Part shown: in pieces, positions 1 through 6,028 of the stretch
Position numbering within the stretch: position 1 is the first letter of the stretch
Layout of the letters: each line of letters opens with the position of its first letter
NCBI GenBank assembly: GCA_021786455.1
Contig: JAJYNF010000026.1
Location: 1 to 13,462, forward strand
DNA: 13,462 bases
From: Acidobacteriota bacterium
GTDB taxonomy: Bacteria > Acidobacteriota > Terriglobia > UBA7540
Direction of reading: 5' to 3'
Position numbers and translations under genes: made by a program
Notes under the pieces: model-generated
Databases searched by the model: none
What the model was told of the DNA's origin: nothing
The model's input: only the letters and a program-made list of their open reading frames with translations

Positions 1-2
1 AG

Positions 3-1010
3 GCGCTTGTCAACACGGTCAACTGCGTCGGCATCATGGGGCGTGGTGTGGCCCTCAGGTTCAAAGAGGCGTTCCCGGAGAACTTCAGAGCCTACCGGTC
101 AGCCTGCCGCCTCGGGCAGGTCGAGCCCGGGCGGTTGTTCGTGTTTGCCACTGGCAAGCTCACGGGCCCGAGATATGTCATTAATTTTCCAACCAAACGC
201 CACTGGCGCGGAAAAGCGCGCATCGAGGACATCGAAAAAGGGCTTGAGGCACTTGTGGGCGAGGTTCGCAGTCGCGCGATCCGCTCGCTGGCCATTCCGC
301 CGCTCGGCGCCGGGCTCGGCGGACTCGATTGGGCCGTTGTGCGTCCGCGTATTGAGGAGGCCATCCTGGCGCTGCCGGAGATCCGGGTTGTTGTTTTTGA
401 ACCCCACCTAGCCCGACCGCCGCGCACCAAGACTAAGCGTGCCGCAGTCCCGGAGATGACACCGGGTCGCGCCGCCCTTGTTGGCTTGGTGGACCGCTAC
501 CGGGCGGGCTTGCTCGACCCCTTCATCACGCTGCTGGAAGTGCACAAGCTCATGTATTTCATGCAGGAGGCTGGCGAGCGGCTACGGCTCCGCTTCGTGG
601 AGGCCCCTTACGGTCCCTACGCCGAAAACTTACGACACGTCCTCAGAGCCATGGAAGGTTACTATGTTTCCGGTTACGGGGAGGGAGGCGACCACCCCGA
701 AAAGACACTGGAGTTAGTGCCCGGGGCGGTCGCCGACGCGAGAGCCACCCTCGCGGGGCGGCCGGAGACGAAGGCTCACTTCGAGCGCGTATGTCAGCTC
801 GTCGAGGGCTTCGAGTCGTCGTTCGGCCTGGAGTTACTTTCTACAGTGCATTGGCTCGTCTCCCGTGGCCAACCCGCGTCTGATGACGAGTTGGTGCAGC
901 GGTTCTATGCCTGGGCCCCCGGCAAATGCCAGTTCTCTCGACAGCAGATTCTCCTGGCCAGAAAGGTGTTGACCGAAAAAGGATGGGCCACGAAGAGGGA
1001 GCCGTCGTGA
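3..1010 (+). CDS. darG: DarG-type macrodomain antitoxin (5' end cut by window edge)
   Basis: Antitoxin of the DarTG DNA ADP-ribosylation system. In this family the N-terminal macrodomain removes ADP-ribose from thymidine in DNA and the C-terminal domain binds and blocks DarT. The frame is open from base 3, before the first ATG at 36, and the codons there read ALVNTVNCVG, the classic macrodomain start, so the true start lies about 15 codons outside the window. Visible landmarks, numbered from the first visible residue, are N7 in VNTVNC, K65 in NFPTKRHW and the loop GAGLGG at 102-107. These match, with one constant offset, the Asn, Lys and Gly residues I recall as catalytic in Thermus DarG. The macrodomain covers about residues 1-145. 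The helical C-terminal domain (about 155-330) contains KLMYFMQ and APYGPYAENLRHVL, typical of DarG. 335 residues are visible, close to full family length. The darT toxin is expected immediately to the left. A hicBA pair follows 155 bp downstream. Confidence 0.9.
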   Translation, partial: ALVNTVNCVGIMGRGVALRFKEAFPENFRAYRSACRLGQVEPGRLFVFATGKLTGPRYVINFPTKRHWRGKARIEDIEKGLEALVGEVRSRAIRSLAIPPLGAGLGGLDWAVVRPRIEEAILALPEIRVVVFEPHLARPPRTKTKRAAVPEMTPGRAALVGLVDRYRAGLLDPFITLLEVHKLMYFMQEAGERLRLRFVEAPYGPYAENLRHVLRAMEGYYVSGYGEGGDHPEKTLELVPGAVADARATLAGRPETKAHFERVCQLVEGFESSFGLELLSTVHWLVSRGQPASDDELVQRFYAWAPGKCQFSRQQILLARKVLTEKGWATKREPS

Positions 1011-1027
1011 CCGCGCGCGGTGGCTGG

Positions 1028-1077
1028 CGCAGAGCGTCGCAGTTTGCGCTCTGCGATTTCGCGCGGCGCCCTTTTTT
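1028..1077 (+). terminator. Hairpin downstream of darG, possible weak terminator
   Basis: A perfect 9-bp inverted repeat, CGCAGAGCG (1028-1036) and CGCTCTGCG (1047-1055), lies 17 bases after the darG stop. A run of six T follows at 1072-1077, but 16 bases separate it from the stem and that gap is GC-rich, so it is not a canonical intrinsic terminator. It may still end or attenuate darG transcription before hicB. Confidence 0.3.
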
Positions 1078-1119
1078 CCGGGCCGCTCGTCCGCTCATGG
1101 CGGTCGGCGCGGCTGGCCG

Positions 1120-1159
1120 CCGCAATTTCATTGCGGGGCTGTGGGGCGTCTGCTAGGAT
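1120..1159 (+). promoter_or_regulatory. Candidate hicBA promoter with overlapping palindrome
   Basis: TTGCGG (1131-1136) and TAGGAT (1154-1159) are spaced by 17 bases, a plausible sigma70 -35/-10 pair. The first element is embedded in a perfect hairpin, CCGCAAT-ttc-ATTGCGG (1120-1136), which could serve as an operator. The -10 ends only 6 bases before the hicB ATG, so a transcript from here would be leaderless or nearly so. This is a pattern match only. Confidence 0.25.
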
Positions 1160-1165
1160 AAGGGC

Positions 1166-1378
1166 ATGGTTTTCCACGTCACGCTGACCCAAGCCGAGGA
1201 TGGCTGGATGGTTGCGGAGTGTCCGGCTCTGCCGGGCTGCGTCTCCCAAGGCAAAGACGAGCAGGAGGCCCTCACGAACATCAAGGAAGCGATTGCCGCT
1301 TGGCTTTGGGCAGAAGATCAGAAGGCCGCCGCTCAATCCCGCCGGCCCAATCAACCCGAAATCCTGGTCTCCGTTTAG
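1166..1378 (+). CDS. hicB: HicB-family antitoxin, short form
   Basis: 70-residue HicB-like protein (formerly UPF0150) that is expected to bind and neutralise HicA. The whole protein is the partial RNase-H-like fold: a first strand (MVFHVTLTQAEDGWMVAECP), the hallmark ALPGCVSQGK at residues 20-30, and the helix EALTNIKEAIAAWL. The ATG at 1166 is preceded by AGGATAAGGG, a tolerable ribosome site. The protein stops shortly after the fold, with no C-terminal ribbon-helix-helix or HTH domain, so it probably does not repress its own promoter directly as longer HicB proteins do. hicA begins 4 bases after the stop, so the two genes form one transcription unit with the antitoxin first, the reverse of the classic hicAB order. 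Confidence 0.85.
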   Translation: MVFHVTLTQAEDGWMVAECPALPGCVSQGKDEQEALTNIKEAIAAWLWAEDQKAAAQSRRPNQPEILVSV

Positions 1379-1382
1379 CCCA

Positions 1383-2204
1383 GTGGCGCGGCTCGCCAAT
1401 ATTCCCGGCAAGGAAGCGGTGAAGGCTCTCGAGAGAGCCGGATGGCGTGTTCTCGGGCAGGTAGGGAGGCATGTGGTGATGGCCAAGTCCGGGCAGCGCG
1501 CCAATTTCTCCGTCCCCCAACATCGAGAGCTATCCGTGGGCACGCTTCGCGCCCTGATTCGCCACGCGGGAATGACGGTTGACGAAGTTCCTCGCAGCCT
1601 AGCGTCATGCGTCCAACGCCCCTTTACAATGGCGCGAGGTGGCACGGGCGTCCCGCCCGTGTCAAACCACGGCCAAGATGGCCGTGCCACAAGTCGCGCG
1701 CCGGAAAGCGATTTAGGATGCACGGCACTGGGTAGCCGCGACGGTGTTTTCTCCGTCGCGGGATCGAGGCCGTGGATCAGCCCCCACAGCACGGCGAAAT
1801 CACTGAGATGGCTACCGGTCGCTCGCGGCGCAGGCTCGGTACGCTACTCTGCCGGTCAGCAGCCGCTGGTAGAGGATTTGGTCTCGAAGCACGGCACGCA
1901 CGTAAGCGCGAGTGCCGGGGAACGGAATCATTTCAATAAACTGTTCTCGCGAGCGAAATGGATAAATGCTCAGCCACGAGTCCACGCGCGTGGGGCCAGC
2001 GTTGTAAGCTGCCAGAGCCAGCGAGACTTTTCCCCGATAGCGGCGCAGGAGCCGGTTAAGGTAAGCGCATCCGGCGCGCACGTTGTACCCAGGGTTCTCC
2101 AGGCGCTCGCTCAAGAGTCGCGCCCGATAAGATCGAAACGGTTCGAGAATCTGCATCAAGCCAACCGCGTGCGCGGAAGAAACGGCCTCCGGGTAAAACC
2201 CTGA
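1383..2204 (+). CDS. hicA: HicA-family mRNA interferase with repeat-derived C-terminal extension
   Basis: HicA toxins are small double-stranded-RNA-binding-fold ribonucleases that cleave mRNA. From a GTG at 1383 the first ~75 residues match the whole family fold: LANIPGKEAVKALERAGW at 4-21, the loop GQVGRHVVM containing the expected catalytic His30, VPQHREL at 45-51 and GTLRALIRHAGMTVDE at 53-68. Family members stop about here (60-80 residues). Here a structured repeat begins at base 1618 (residue 79) and no stop occurs until 2204. The frame therefore adds about 195 residues, the last 130 of them antisense to the lytic transglycosylase gene. The GTG lacks an obvious Shine-Dalgarno and probably depends on coupling to hicB. 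Whether the toxin is active, degraded or dead is unknown. The family call is firm; the biological 3' end is not. Confidence 0.7.
   Translation: MARLANIPGKEAVKALERAGWRVLGQVGRHVVMAKSGQRANFSVPQHRELSVGTLRALIRHAGMTVDEVPRSLASCVQRPFTMARGGTGVPPVSNHGQDGRATSRAPESDLGCTALGSRDGVFSVAGSRPWISPHSTAKSLRWLPVARGAGSVRYSAGQQPLVEDLVSKHGTHVSASAGERNHFNKLFSRAKWINAQPRVHARGASVVSCQSQRDFSPIAAQEPVKVSASGAHVVPRVLQALAQESRPIRSKRFENLHQANRVRGRNGLRVKP
1618..1723 (+). repeat. Palindromic intergenic repeat, copy 1 (GTGGCACGG family)
   Basis: About 106 bp matching a second copy at 12850-12955 in the same orientation, starting gccCCTTTACaATGGCGCGA. It is highly structured. GTGGCACGG (1639-1647) pairs with CCGTGCCAC (1682-1690) as an outer arm. 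Alternatively CACGGGC/GCCCGTG (1643-1649/1655-1661) and CACGGCCA/TGGCCGTG (1668-1675/1679-1686) form two neighbouring hairpins. Translated in the hicA frame it gives GTGVPPVSNHGQDGRATS, a phrase I associate with dispersed non-coding repeats in Acidobacteria and related phyla. There is no coding role of its own. Confidence 0.75.
1731..1762 (+). repeat. 32-bp hairpin repeat, copy A
   Basis: The repeat has the form GGTAGCCGCGAC-N12-GTCGCGGG. Its 9-bp stem is CCGCGACGG (1736-1744) with CCGTCGCGG (1753-1761) and an 8-base loop. Two further members lie at 12699-12730 (same strand) and 12741-12772 (opposite strand, 30 of 32 bases identical to this one). It lies between the hicA domain and the 3' end of the lytic transglycosylase gene and has no T-run for termination on either strand. 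Confidence 0.7.
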
Positions 2205-4034
2205 CTCTTGGCGGATCACCGCCATCACCAGAAAAGGATTCAGGCCGAAAAGCGGCGCTTCGCGTTTCACCAACAGCCAATAAGCGCGCGGATAAAGCAA
2301 CGTCCAAAGCGGGTCCGGGAGTTCTCGAAATGACATCTCCTGATAATGCCCGAGCCATTGGCCCGTCAGATAAATCCCAATATCCGGCCGCCCTCGTTCC
2401 GCCTCGATCTGGCTCAAAGCGAAGAGTAAAACAGGTTGGGATGGGCTCTCTTTTGCGAGCTCGCGCAGGCATTGGCTGGCTAGGCGTCCCAGGTGGAGAG
2501 AGGCCAACAACAAATAAGGGCGTAAGGCTGGCTCGCCCCAGGGGTCCACGCAAACCGGCCACCGAGGAGATGGCGAAGCCGGAATCAGAGCGGCCAGCTT
2601 GCTGAAGTCTGCCTGCGCCGCTTTCTCCCCGGCGCGCCGGACCCGCTTCAAGCGGCTCCTTTGAATGGCGGATTGAAGCGCGTAATAATCATGCGGGTAG
2701 CGCCGCGCCACCAGCCCGTAGAGATGGCGGGCCAGGCTTATTTCGCCTTGGTCCTCCGCCAGTCGCCCCAAAAAGTACAACGCTCCGGCCACGCGCTCTG
2801 AAGCCGGATAGCGCTCGATGTAGCCGATTAGGGCCGCGCGAGCCGGCTTAGCCTGGCGTTCAGCGTAATCCAGGCAGGCTAGTCGCCAGGCGGCCTGCCG
2901 ACCCCACCGAGTTCCCCTAAAAGCCTCGGCATCGGTAAGATAAAATACACCCGCAAGCCGGACGTTCCCTTTATCTTCGTAATAGGCCGCCGTAGAATAA
3001 ATCGCTTCGGCATACCAGTTCGAGCGCGAGTCATGGATTCGGAGCTGATTCAGGGCATGGGTCATGTCGCGTTCGTCGTTCAAGTCCATATAGGCTTCGA
3101 CCAACAGCCTCAACCGCTCGGCATCGAGCGAGGGTGAAAGCGGCACACCGGAGCGGAGAACTCGAATGGCTTGCGCTTCTTCGTTGAGCCGCAAGAGGCA
3201 GAGCGCCTGGCCGAGTGTCCAATCCCAAAGTTCCTGGCTGCCAGAATATTCCTTCACCAGGCGGGAGTACTCCTTCAGAGACTTGCCAAAATGCCCTGCT
3301 CGAAAAAGCGCTTCCGCTCGCGCGGCCTGAATCCGGTCAGAAACGCGAGGGTACTGAGCGCCGAGCCGCGTCTCAAGCGCCCGTAAAGTCAGCCGAGCGA
3401 CCTTCGCTTGGGGCGCGGCCGGAGAAGCGTAGTAAACGTCCTCCGCGATGCGCGCTGCGGCCAACAAGTCTCCAGTAGCTTTATAGGCCAGCGCCAACTC
3501 CAGCTCGAGATTGGGACGTTGGAATGTCTGAGGATACGCGGTCAGGGCCTGAATCGCCTGGTCTGGCTGACCTGACTGAAGGTCTGCCCAAGCAAGAAGG
3601 CCCATGGCGTGAGCGAGGAGTGTACTGTTGGGAAATTCGCGCTGAAAGGAACGCAAGAGCTTCGCGGCTTGCGCGGTCTCGCCTTCATCGTAGTCGGCCC
3701 GGGCAAGGTAGTAGGTGGCGAGATCGCGTAGGGGGAAGTCGTCCTCGAGGGCCTGGGCCAGATCCACCGCCGCGGGCGCGGCCTCACCCCCTCGATACTC
3801 GCGGTATCCCAGCGTGAAATAGGCATAACCGCGAACTTCACCCCGCGGGGCGCCCGTTGCGTAAGCGCGCAGGGCTGCCCACGCTTGCGGATGAGTTGCC
3901 TCGGAAGCAAGCGAGATCAAGCGTGGGGGCAGGTGGCCGATCCGAGAGGTTGGCTGAATCAAGCGTGGCGCTGCCCCCGTCGCGCCGACTAGCAGCGCCA
4001 CAACCCACATCAGGTCATTGGGCCGGAGCTTCAC
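1812..4034 (-). CDS. Secreted lytic transglycosylase, Slt type with TPR-like superhelix
   Basis: Cleaves the MurNAc-GlcNAc bond of peptidoglycan with formation of a 1,6-anhydro end, acting in the periplasm. The 740-residue protein starts with a hydrophobic signal-like segment (MWVVALLVGATGAA, residues 8-21). A long all-helical region of TPR-like repeats follows (about 40-560; for example YYLARADYDEGETAQAAKLL and AGALYFLGRLAEDQGEISLARHLYGLVARRYP). The SLT catalytic domain is at about 590-715, with catalytic Glu610 in IRQESGF, GLMQ at 625-628 and AAYNAGP at 675-681, the standard family motifs. The size is close to that of E. coli Slt70 or larger. The start is a GTG whose last bases overlap the stop of the upstream GAF gene (GTGA), which indicates translational coupling and decides this start; an ATG seven codons further in is the alternative. 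Confidence 0.9.
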   Translation of the reverse strand: MKLRPNDLMWVVALLVGATGAAPRLIQPTSRIGHLPPRLISLASEATHPQAWAALRAYATGAPRGEVRGYAYFTLGYREYRGGEAAPAAVDLAQALEDDFPLRDLATYYLARADYDEGETAQAAKLLRSFQREFPNSTLLAHAMGLLAWADLQSGQPDQAIQALTAYPQTFQRPNLELELALAYKATGDLLAAARIAEDVYYASPAAPQAKVARLTLRALETRLGAQYPRVSDRIQAARAEALFRAGHFGKSLKEYSRLVKEYSGSQELWDWTLGQALCLLRLNEEAQAIRVLRSGVPLSPSLDAERLRLLVEAYMDLNDERDMTHALNQLRIHDSRSNWYAEAIYSTAAYYEDKGNVRLAGVFYLTDAEAFRGTRWGRQAAWRLACLDYAERQAKPARAALIGYIERYPASERVAGALYFLGRLAEDQGEISLARHLYGLVARRYPHDYYALQSAIQRSRLKRVRRAGEKAAQADFSKLAALIPASPSPRWPVCVDPWGEPALRPYLLLASLHLGRLASQCLRELAKESPSQPVLLFALSQIEAERGRPDIGIYLTGQWLGHYQEMSFRELPDPLWTLLYPRAYWLLVKREAPLFGLNPFLVMAVIRQESGFYPEAVSSAHAVGLMQILEPFRSYRARLLSERLENPGYNVRAGCAYLNRLLRRYRGKVSLALAAYNAGPTRVDSWLSIYPFRSREQFIEMIPFPGTRAYVRAVLRDQILYQRLLTGRVAYRACAASDR

Positions 4035-5209
4035 GCCATCGGGCCAGGATAGTCTGGACCTAGCAAGGAAGGATCCCCCTGAGCCAAGGCGCGGACGAGT
4101 TCATCGTGGAAATAATCGAATTGGCTGGCGGATGTACTTCCGAATCGCTTCTGGTAGGTCTGGCGGCTGCGCTCAATGTCGGTCTTCAACCGGCTGTAAA
4201 GGTCGCCATTCTTTCGACCCTCCGCCACCTTGGTTTTGTTATAGAGTTCGATTTCAGATACCAGCAGACGCGAAAATCGCTTGGCGTCTCGGTGAACCTT
4301 CTGCTCGGTCTCGCTGAGTTGGTCAACATTGACCGGACCGGGGCGTGCCTGCGGAGGTTGCGCCGCCGGGGGTGGCTCGATGGGTTCCACTGGCGCCGGT
4401 GCCTCAGCCTGAGACTCCGCCGCAGCTAACTGGCCGACTGCTTGTGGCTCGGCTTCTTCCTTCGTGGCGGTGGGAGCGGCGGCCTCGACTTCCGGCGTCG
4501 TCGGGGCAGGCATTCCCGCAGCCTGCGCAACTTGTGGTTGAGGAGCCGCGGCCGACCCCGACAGGCGGTCGAGTTGCGCGCTGGCAAATTCGGCAAGAAT
4601 CTTGAGCACTGCCTTGGGCAGCGCATCCCCCTCGCCGGAATCGCAGTACAGCACCGCTGAAACCAAGCCTCTCTCGCGGATGGGCAGCAGCAGAACCTCA
4701 GCGTCCTCCACCGCTTCAAAAACATTGAGCAGGTCCTTGCTCCCAAGCGCGGCGGCATGGGTTTCAACCACCACGCCTGACTCGCAAACCTGGCGGAAAT
4801 GGTCATTCGAGCCAACAGGAATGGCCAGCGCCGCCAGCCGCTGTTCCTGAGTCTTGAAGCCACGAGCCAAAAAACACTCGGCCGCGCCATGGTTCACTCG
4901 GAAAATCGCTGAACGCGCGCCTGCGCCATGACCTTCTTCAACCAGTAGGTCAAACACTGTCTCGGCCGAGCCCGCCTTGGCCAGCTTCTGAACGGCGTCG
5001 AATAAACTTTCCAAAGATACGCCCGCCACTCCTGCTGGCGGGCGCGCTTGCAGCGCCTCGATCTCGGCCCGCGCCTCCCGGGCGAGTTCAGCGTGTTGTC
5101 GTGTAAGGTCGTGAAGGCTTTGCTCGAGCTTCTGGATTCGCTCGGCTTGCCCGCGAAGTCCCTGCTCCAGCCGTTCCCGCACTTGATCCAGAGTTTCCCG
5201 CACCGACAT
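4031..5209 (-). CDS. GAF-domain protein with N-terminal coiled coil and conserved helical tail
   Basis: 392 residues from the preferred ATG at 5209 (MSVRETLDQV). Layout: coiled coil at about 5-55 (heptad-rich, RERLEQGLRGQAERIQKLEQ), a GAF-like domain at about 67-216 (SLESLFDAVQKLAKAGSAET ... LLLPIRERGLVSAVLYCD), a Pro/Ala/Glu-rich linker at 217-295, and a charged helical tail at 300-382 (AKRFSRLLVSEIELYNKTKV, LKTDIERSRQTYQKRF). I recognise that tail as recurrent in Acidobacteria proteins, but its function is unknown to me. There is no signal peptide, so it is probably a cytoplasmic sensor or scaffold; the GAF ligand cannot be read from sequence. GGAGGG lies just before the ATG, unusually close; a GTG two codons later has better spacing. 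An in-frame ATG at 5416 would add 69 residues of low-complexity, non-domain sequence and is not favoured. It is coupled to the downstream transglycosylase by a 4-base overlap, suggesting a role linked to envelope maintenance. Confidence 0.8.
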   Translation of the reverse strand: MSVRETLDQVRERLEQGLRGQAERIQKLEQSLHDLTRQHAELAREARAEIEALQARPPAGVAGVSLESLFDAVQKLAKAGSAETVFDLLVEEGHGAGARSAIFRVNHGAAECFLARGFKTQEQRLAALAIPVGSNDHFRQVCESGVVVETHAAALGSKDLLNVFEAVEDAEVLLLPIRERGLVSAVLYCDSGEGDALPKAVLKILAEFASAQLDRLSGSAAAPQPQVAQAAGMPAPTTPEVEAAAPTATKEEAEPQAVGQLAAAESQAEAPAPVEPIEPPPAAQPPQARPGPVNVDQLSETEQKVHRDAKRFSRLLVSEIELYNKTKVAEGRKNGDLYSRLKTDIERSRQTYQKRFGSTSASQFDYFHDELVRALAQGDPSLLGPDYPGPMA

Positions 5210-5667
5210 ACCCTCCGACCGGGCTTGCCACTCCGCACTATTTTTGCAGCCGAGCCTCTGAGTGTCAACGCCTAAAAAGGCGGCATCATCCTGACTACTG
5301 CGCCATCCAGGCGCCAGGCTCCCTGACGCTAGAACGGGAAATGCGTCTGAAGCCCGGCCCACGCGCTTGCTTCGCCCATGAATGGTGCGCGTCCGCAAAT
5401 GCAAGCCGCATTCCATTTAACAAGAAATAATGAAACAGCAGTTACCCTTTTCGATGGCGAATCACAGTAATTTGTGATATATTAGTAGCGTCGTCTGGAG
5501 CGACGCTGGCTTGAGCTGACGCGCTGGCAGTACGAGGGTTTGCCCGGCCCGCGGCAGCGGAAGGGCATGGTTCCTCGGGGCGTGGCGAGAAGGTGGTTCC
5601 ATTTGCCGCGAGATGTTTTTGACGTAAGCCTCGCGGGGAGCCGTGATTTATTGAGCGAAGGAGTGTT
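5210..5667. other. Divergent intergenic region with AT-rich palindrome and leader hairpins
   Basis: 458 bp between the GAF gene (leftward) and the small + strand gene. The segment 5410-5490 is clearly AT-richer than its surroundings and is the likely promoter zone for both directions. It holds the palindrome ATCACA-N6-TGTGAT (5461-5478), then TATATT (5478-5483), a possible -10 for the + strand with no good -35. Downstream, the presumed 5' leader of the + gene contains a perfect hairpin AGCGTCG/CGACGCT (5487-5493/5501-5507) and a larger one CCGCGAG/CTCGCGG (5606-5612/5630-5636). No reading frame here resembles a protein family, and I could not match the leader to a known riboswitch. Confidence 0.5.
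5461..5478. promoter_or_regulatory. Inverted repeat, possible operator
   Basis: ATCACA-gtaatt-TGTGAT, a perfect 6-bp dyad with a 6-base spacer, abuts a TATATT box. The half-sites resemble the CRP/FNR half-site in inverted order (TCACA...TGTGA rather than TGTGA...TCACA), so it is not a standard CRP site. Binding of any regulator is inference. Confidence 0.3.
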
Positions 5668-5889
5668 ATGTCACTCAAAGCAGGGCAGTATATCCGTCAT
5701 GCCAAGTACGGTTTGGGAACGATTGTTACTCGGGACGAAGAGCGGACGACGGTTGATTTTGACACCGCAGGCGTGAAGATATTTGTAACCAGCCTCGCCA
5801 CCTTTGAGCCCGCCGAAGGGCAGTCGCCTCGAAAGAAGCGAACCAACGGTCGCAGCCGTAAAGCCGCCACAGCCGCTGCTGTCAACTAA
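5668..5889 (+). CDS. Small protein resembling the UvrD/PcrA C-terminal Tudor-like tail
   Basis: 73 residues. Residues 4-48 (KAGQYIRHAKYGLGTIVTRD ... TTVDFDTAGVKIFVTSLATFE) have the pattern of the small beta-barrel at the C-terminus of UvrD/PcrA helicases and DUF3553-like proteins. In PcrA/UvrD this barrel contacts RNA polymerase; in CarD/TRCF a related fold does the same. After it comes a short basic tail (PRKKRTNGRSRKAATAAAVN), suitable for nucleic-acid contact. The start is well supported: AAGGAG (5658-5663) lies 4 bases before the ATG. It is a single-gene unit with a long, hairpin-containing leader. A role in transcription or repair contacts is inference; the fold call is moderately secure. 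Confidence 0.7.
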   Translation: MSLKAGQYIRHAKYGLGTIVTRDEERTTVDFDTAGVKIFVTSLATFEPAEGQSPRKKRTNGRSRKAATAAAVN

Positions 5890-6028
5890 CCCCTCTGCTC
5901 AGCAGCCGTCTGCGCCTCGAACGGACCGATGAAGCCCCAGAGGAACGCGACGCTACCTGCCGAATGCAATTTCCAACATCGTCCAAGCCGGAAGAGACTA
6001 TAGAGGCATTCCTTTCGCCGGAGTGATG

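Noticed and set aside
905..1792. 295-codon minus-strand frame across the hicBA region
   Set aside because: It runs antisense through hicB, hicA and the repeat; its translation includes repeat-derived phrases (DTGGTPVPP) and no fold.
1618..1811. CRISPR array
   Set aside because: The repeats are self-palindromic, of two different kinds, and not arranged as direct repeats with even unique spacers; no cas gene is present.
5210..5416. 69-residue N-terminal extension of the GAF protein (ATG at 5416)
   Set aside because: The added sequence is Arg/Ser/Gly-rich with no domain pattern and runs through the promoter region; a Shine-Dalgarno and the coiled-coil start point to 5209.
5487..5640. tRNA or known small RNA (6S, SRP, tmRNA, RNase P) in the leader of the 73-residue gene
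   Set aside because: No cloverleaf, no T-loop GTTCRA, and none of the signature motifs of those RNAs could be found.
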